DNA of 64,000 nt from Hydrangea macrophylla (Eukaryota > Streptophyta > Magnoliopsida > Cornales > Hydrangeaceae): NCBI GenBank assembly GCA_033977485.1, contig CM066988.1, positions 29,430,501 to 29,494,500 of the forward strand, in the 5' to 3' direction. The translations under genes were made by a program, and so were the position numbers. Each line of letters begins with the position of its first letter. The stretch's first letter is position 1. A model generated the notes under the pieces. The model did not search any database and was not told the DNA's origin. It was given only the letters and a program-made list of their open reading frames with translations. Positions 58,824 through 64,000 of the stretch are shown here, in pieces.

Positions 58824-59550
58824 CAACCTCTTGCCGGTCATCAATTCTATGGCCAACTAAACTAGCCAAGTAATAGGGTGTATTTTATGTTTTATTTTAG
58901 TTTTATTATGTATGGATGACAGTTACATGTTCTGAGGATTTTTATAAATAAATCGTGCTTTTATCGATTAAATCATTACTTTCAAAGTTTACACTTGTCT
59001 TAGATCTATTTTGATGGTAGTGTGCTCAATGATCTATGCTTGCTGCGCTTGTTTATATTATTTACATGTAATGGTGCTTAAATTGAATTGTGCTATCAAG
59101 TATCCGAATAGTCCATGCCTAGATTAGAAGGATTATACCACAACCCTAGTTTAGTGTTGGATAATTCGTGCTAACCGAAGATGGATTATGTTGGTGCTTG
59201 AACCATAGTTATTTTCTTGACGGAGGAATTGGGCTTGTAGCTAAAATTCCCCATTATCATTCAACGTAATAAGCTAAAGTAATTCGTAAATACCCTTATC
59301 ATGAAGCTAGTGGTGGATTTGCAATCCTAGGTTCCTTAAACTTATTATAAAATCAAATATTTAATTACTTTCATAATTTCGATTTACTTTTATTGTTATT
59401 AGTTTAATTCAAATTAAATTCAAAATCCGTTTTTCTTAATTAACTAAATTTAGGTTTTAAAAATTAAAGTGCGTAGTATTCAATCTCTGTGGGTTCGACC
59501 TTTACTTCCACACTGCAAATCTTTTGAAAGTAAAGCATAAGTAAGCATAC
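58824..59550 (+). repeat. Athila-type LTR, right part
   Basis: This is the continuation of the LTR begun at 37095. It ends with CTCTGTGGGTTCGACC and TTACTTCCAC near 59486-59512, comparable to CCCTGTGGGATCGACC and GACTTCCAG in the 20652 family. The exact end is uncertain (59512-59560). No gene is present. Confidence 0.55.
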
Positions 59551-60133
59551 TTTTATATCTTGATTTTGGCGAGATCAGCGGCTGAGCCCTTTGATGATCT
59601 GAAAGCGGATTTCTGTTGACATTTGGTTGTGTAGGAAGAGGGGAGATGATCCCCTTATTGGTCAAGACCTGAATTTCATGCCTAAGCCTCCAGCATTTGT
59701 CAGTGCTATGTCCACGCCCTTGATGAAAATTACAGTACAAATGAGTTCTAAATTTTAGCAGAAGCGGATCTAGCTCTGGTCACGGCTCTAACTTTTTGGG
59801 ATATCCCCTTTCTAACATTCTCTTAAGTGCGTTGCTTAAAGGCATTCCCAACTCAGAATCTCTTGATTGCCCCTGGTTCTGGTTTCCCCTTACTACTCTA
59901 GTATTCTTCTTTGGCAATTGTGGTGCCATTGCATCGCTATCAGGTAATGGATGATTGTTCAAATAAAGAGGCCCTTTGAACTTTTTCGAAGGTCTTGAAT
60001 TGGGTATATCTAATAATCCCTCAAACTTGTAGTCATCAATTCTTTTGCTTTCACAAGTTGAATTCTCTAGTATACCACTCTTGATGAGCTTGTCAAGGAT
60101 TTCCAAATCCAGAGTTTGTATTCCAAAAATCCT
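59551..60133 (-). pseudogene. Tat-type gag fragment
   Basis: Minus-strand residues LEILDKLIKSGILEN, GMPLSNALKRMLERGYPKK, YCNFHQGRGHSTDKC and WRLRHEIQ are Gag of the Tat lineage, and the knuckle keeps its Cys and His residues. Two frames are joined by a shift near 59770. It is cut at 60133 by a Tekay-like LTR and on the left by the Athila-type LTR. The coding text seems to continue at 37094-36852. Confidence 0.7.
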
Positions 60134-60868
60134 GTCACGCCCCAGAGAAGCAAAAATAAAAGAAAACAAATTCCTTTTTGGTCCCATAGGTTTGTGACTG
60201 TTGAAAAAGTGCATTGTCATCTACTCAAACCAATAAACAAAATGATAGGGAGGATACTATTCATAGAAAATATCTTATTAAGATAATCAAAGGCTATTTG
60301 GAAGCAACATATGACCAAGTACCAATTACAGAAGTCTACTAAATCTATTAAAACAGCTGACTTACTGTCTGAGGCCTACAACAAATTTTAACAGAAGTAC
60401 AACAAATAAACAAACTAACTAACACAAAGCGGCATGTCTTCGTCTTCAAGCCTTCAACTCCAAGTCCGACGGTACATCAGTCTTCCGTACTCAAGACATG
60501 CAAAGCTCTAGACATAGGAATGTCCAGGGCATAAACGCCATCAGCTTTGATTACAAAGCTAAGTGAGTACATCAAACACACTCCTCACCCGTTATTGTTC
60601 AGCATCTTAAAATGTGATTAATCTCTTATCAATGACGTCTCTCACGGACTTAGCAGAGGTCTTATTAAATATTAAATCAATGATAATAGGAAACATGTTA
60701 AGTAATGACATGGATAAAGATTATGGTATAATATCTTATCACATATATACCAAATCCATGCATGCAACCTATGCATTCATCCCATGCATCTATTTTCATG
60801 CCAGGATGCTGAATCCCTGACTGAACAATCATCTTACAAATCATTCTCATATTCATATCCATTTCTGT

Positions 60869-61010
60869 ATCCATTCGTCAATACAATAATACCAATCTAA
60901 TATCCATACGTCGATACCATAATACCAATCTGATATCCATACGTTGATACCATAATACTAATATGATATCCATACATCGATACCATAATATCATTCTGAT
61001 ATCCATATAA
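60869..61010. repeat. 33 bp tandem array
   Basis: About four units of ATCCATACGTCGATACC and ATAATACCAATCTGAT start near 60869, 60902, 60935 and 60968. It is inside the Tekay-like LTR, at the place where the other Tekay family has its TGACGTG array. Confidence 0.85.
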
Positions 61011-61269
61011 TTGAGCTAGCAGGCCATACCGATCGCTTACCCGGTGGTGTCCTACTTCACATGATCCCTTGATAGGTTACTGGTCATCTACATGGTACAT
61101 CCTATCTATAAACAATGGAAATGGCACATCGGACGTCTTCAATGATGTGTATATCCTCACTGGTCGTCCATACAGATGAGAATACAATAGAGCACTAGCC
61201 GGACGTCTTCAACAGTACACTGGACGTCTTCAACAGTGAGAGGCGCAATAGGAACCCTAACCATCCCAC

Positions 61270-62904
61270 TGACACGACTAAAAAGTTGTGCGCTCTTGTG
61301 CAACACCCAAGTGTAGGTGATCGTGCAAGTAATATTGGATAAGTCCAGGTCGATCCCACAGGGAAGGAAAAGGAAGAATGTATACTAAGTTACAACCTAA
61401 AGAAAAAGAAAATAAGAATGAGTGATTGGAGGTGTACTAAAAAATCATAATTAGTTAAATTAAACTAAATAATAAACTAAAGGTTATAGAAACATAACTA
61501 ATGAAACAAATAATTTAAAGGTGTTAGAAATACGACAATCCACATTGATCCTAACCATCTACCATGCATACTCATTAATGTTCTATGGAGTTAATTCTTC
61601 TTCAATATTCTGTATTTTTCTAAAGATATAGAATCAATAGCCCTTTCATGACCGGGACTACATCATCATAGTTGATTTAAAAAACTTGGAAGACGGTTTA
61701 AAACAATGGTTATTACTTGCACTCTAAATGGTGTTAGCATTCAAAGTGGTTTTCAAAAGTCATTGAAGAAAATAGCCTTAAGGCTTTAAGTTCTAAAAAT
61801 TGTTGTGACAAACTGAGCTTATAGGGATAATTTGATGACAAATTTCTAAAACAAAAAGTCATGGAATACTTAAAAGAATCATCTCAGGAATCAACAGGTT
61901 CGATCGATCGAAGCGCTCTCGATCGATCGGACAGCATCATCCTTCAATCGATCAAAATGTCTTCGATCGCTTGACTATAGCTCAGGTTCAATCGATCAAA
62001 ATATCTTCGATCGATCGAGCCCAGGTTTTCTATATCATACATGGCAGAGGCTAAGAATCAATATTTCATAACATATTTCTAGCGTCTAAACTACGGAAAC
62101 ATGAATAAACTAATACAGAAGTAGTAACCTAGAGTAATCATAACATATAAACTAATAAACAATGAAATAGAGAAAAGGAAAAGGAAAACCTGGAATAATC
62201 TAAATATAACTTGTAATACACATGAAACCAACTTGAATCTTCAATAATCTTCAATCTAACAATGGAAAATATGAAGAAAAACATTAATCTAACCTAATCT
62301 ACTCCTAATCTAACCCTAAAACTACCCTAAAACTACTATTTTTTGAGTTCTGGAGCGTCCTCCTCTCGTCTGATGTCAAAACGACTTATTTATAGGGTTC
62401 CTGTAGAGTTTACAAAACTTTTGGTGAAATTAAAGCTCAATTGATCGAGTTTAGTTCGATCGATCGAAGGTTCGATCGATTGAACTCTCCTCAAGCCCTT
62501 GAACTCTCTGATTTTGAAAACTCTGCGCACCGATAGGATAATGGCCATAACTTTTCACCCGAACCTCGGATTGACCTCCGATTTGTGGCCACACAATTGT
62601 AACTCATAGATCTACATTTTATATCTCTGGGGAAATCTTCCAAATCTGAAGTCTTCATTGTCAAAATTGGCATTTTCTCAGCTGCTTCAGTTGTTCTCTT
62701 CACCAGAATCACTTTTCTTTAGCTCCACTTCATTGAATTACATTCTAATACCTATAAAACAACACATAAACATATGTTTTAGCATTAACACAATAAAAAG
62801 AATATTGTTATTAGAATGCACCTAAATGTAGGGACGTTGGGAATAAAAGTATGCATAAAATACCACATAATACACTATAAATATGTACTTTTTACCTCGA
62901 ATCA
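61270..62904 (-). mobile_element. Solo LTR of the non-autonomous Athila-like family
   Basis: This is a single 1635 bp LTR matching 20652-22276, from TGACACGAC to CTCGAATCA. The 5 bp CCCAC flanks it exactly (61265-61269, 62905-62909). It is visibly more diverged (many substitutions) than the two LTRs of the 20652 element, so it is an older insertion reduced by LTR-LTR recombination. The GATCGATCGA clusters are at 61898-62020 and 62456-62480. Confidence 0.92.
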
Positions 62905-62909
62905 CCCAC

Positions 62910-63739
62910 GTCCATCCGGTTTGTCAGTCGTTGATCCCACGGATCCAAAGTACATATATCTCATATTTCACATAACCATATATCTTATTTTTCATCATAT
63001 TCTATCATCTCTTCATACCACTATTCCATGCATGCGGACCACATGTCGTGCAATGCTCATGCTCTAGATACATGATTTACCACATGCTCTGTGTTCAACT
63101 TAACTACTCATTACTAATTATTAACATGTAGTTGAGTTCCATTCCACTATTCATTTCAGCAATATCATCATGTAACAATTAAACAGTTCATCTTGTTACA
63201 GTGTTGTACGTTCTCTTAAATTAACAATATCGCATATTGAGAGCATGGATAAATATATGTATTATTAACAACAAGAATTAATCATGTTCTATAAGGTTCG
63301 ATCGATTGAACTGTTTCAATCGATAAAGGAAAAGGTAGTTTCGATCGCTCGAAGTCCCTTCGATTGATTAAGGAAATAGCAAGAGTGATCGATCGGGAAT
63401 AGTTCGATCGATTGAGATTCATCTTCCACCCAGAAATTGGGCAGAGATGAACATAGATTCTTGGGTCATTATATACATGTTCTAAGTTGCATATAAATCA
63501 TCCTAGAATTATCCCTTGAGTGAATTAATGAACTCACCTTACTCCGGTGGCGGCGGCGGCTATGGTGAGCTCCTTCTCTCTCTCTCCTTCTTCTCTGTCT
63601 CTCTTCTCCTCTCTGTCTTTTTCTTTCTCTTCTTCTTCTTCTTCTTATTCTTCCTCTTCTCTCTGTCCAAGAATATATATATATCATACTTGCATACATA
63701 TACACAATTATATATATAGAACACACACACACACACCCC

Positions 63740-63770
<31 letters not shown>

Positions 63771-64000
63771 ATCTCTAAACTATTAAACATCCCACACACA
63801 TATGAACTAACATACATATAGGGAGACAAGAGGTACAGGTGGAAAACATGTAAGATAGGAATAATAATACTTTCGATTGATCGAAGTAAGTTTGATCGAT
63901 GGAGAATAGGTTGATCAAGGTTCGATCGATTGAAAGAAGTTCAATCGCTTGAGAAAAGGTCCACATCACTGAATCAGGTCGGTAGAGTTTCGATCGCTTG
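62910..64000. other. End of window: GATCGA-motif and microsatellite-rich stretch
   Basis: There is no gene. Clusters of (T/A)TCGATCGATTGA-type motifs occur at 63297-63415 and 63871-64000. Pyrimidine and AC/CT microsatellites lie at about 63570-63660 and 63721-63770. Overlapping ORFs here are low-complexity artefacts. A GGCGGCGGCGG run at 63548-63558 is the only GC-rich spot. Confidence 0.6.

Larger units (their letters stand above)
60134..64000 (-). repeat. Divergent Tekay-like LTR, incomplete, with nested solo LTR
   Basis: The left edge TGTCACGCCCC and the next ~90 bp (AAAAATA, TTTTTGGTCCCATAGG, GTGACT) match the Tekay LTR edge. AAGCTAAGTGAG near 60560 and a reversed GGTGAGT near 63531 fall in the same order. 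The middle differs and includes a 33 bp tandem array. It is interrupted by the solo LTR at 61270-62904 and runs past the window end, so whether it is a solo LTR or part of an element is unknown. No gene is supported. Confidence 0.55.

Noticed and set aside
60120..60146. Possible PBS next to the Tekay-like LTR at 60134
   Set aside because: CCAAAAATCC before TGTCACG resembles the Tekay PBS junction, but the adjoining bases encode Tat gag up to the edge and do not match the iMet primer, so it is more likely a coincidence at an insertion site.
63469..63829. Arg/Glu-rich and Ser/Leu-rich ORFs at the window end
   Set aside because: They are translations of CT/GA and AC microsatellites.

Overview
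This 64 kb window looks like repeat-rich heterochromatin from a eudicot plant. I can support no ordinary host gene. Nearly every base belongs to a stack of Ty3/gypsy LTR retrotransposons inserted into one another. The plant assignment rests on the lineages present: Athila-type pol with a DLGAS protease, Tekay/Del-type chromovirus with a C-terminal chromodomain, and Tat/Ogre-type pol with a second RNase H. The primer-binding sites also match plant tRNAs. The species cannot be told from the sequence.

Layout. (1) 1-4610 and 34193-~36000: a plus-strand Athila-like element with decayed protease, RT, RNase H and integrase plus a long 3' non-coding region. (2) Tekay-1, 4611-34187, minus strand, is inserted in that 3' region with target duplication GCTAC/GCTGC. 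It has ~3 kb LTRs, an acidic ORF ahead of gag, gag, protease, RT, RNase H, integrase and chromodomain. (3) Tekay-2, 9478-19820, plus strand, TSD CTATC, splits Tekay-1's RNase H. It keeps LTRs, the acidic ORF and a gag relic but has no pol. (4) A non-autonomous Athila-like element, 20652-27738, minus strand, TSD ATGTG, splits Tekay-1's RT. Its two 1625 bp LTRs are almost identical and it carries one intact 533-aa ORF. (5) ~36000-37094 and ~59551-60133: an old minus-strand Tat remnant split by an Athila-type LTR (37095-37797 plus 58824-~59550). (6) That LTR is itself split by a 21 kb Tat/Ogre-like element, 37798-58823, minus strand, TSD CAACT/CAACC. (7) A divergent Tekay-like LTR starts at 60134 and runs off the window. 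It contains a perfect solo LTR of the element-4 family (61270-62904, TSD CCCAC).

How the parts relate. LTR-pair divergence judged by eye on short stretches (Tekay-1 ~6%, Tekay-2 ~5%, Tat ~3%, non-autonomous Athila ~0.6%) agrees with the nesting order. The Tat element carries two plant-type ORFs antisense to its gag-pol: a plant-mobile-domain gene that still has intron-like breaks, and a DUF7745-like gene. Best candidates for something undescribed are the intron-bearing antisense gene pair with its repeated stem-loops, the acidic pre-gag ORF shared by both Tekay elements, the intact orphan ORF in the young non-autonomous element, and a non-coding block shared by two otherwise different Athila-type elements.
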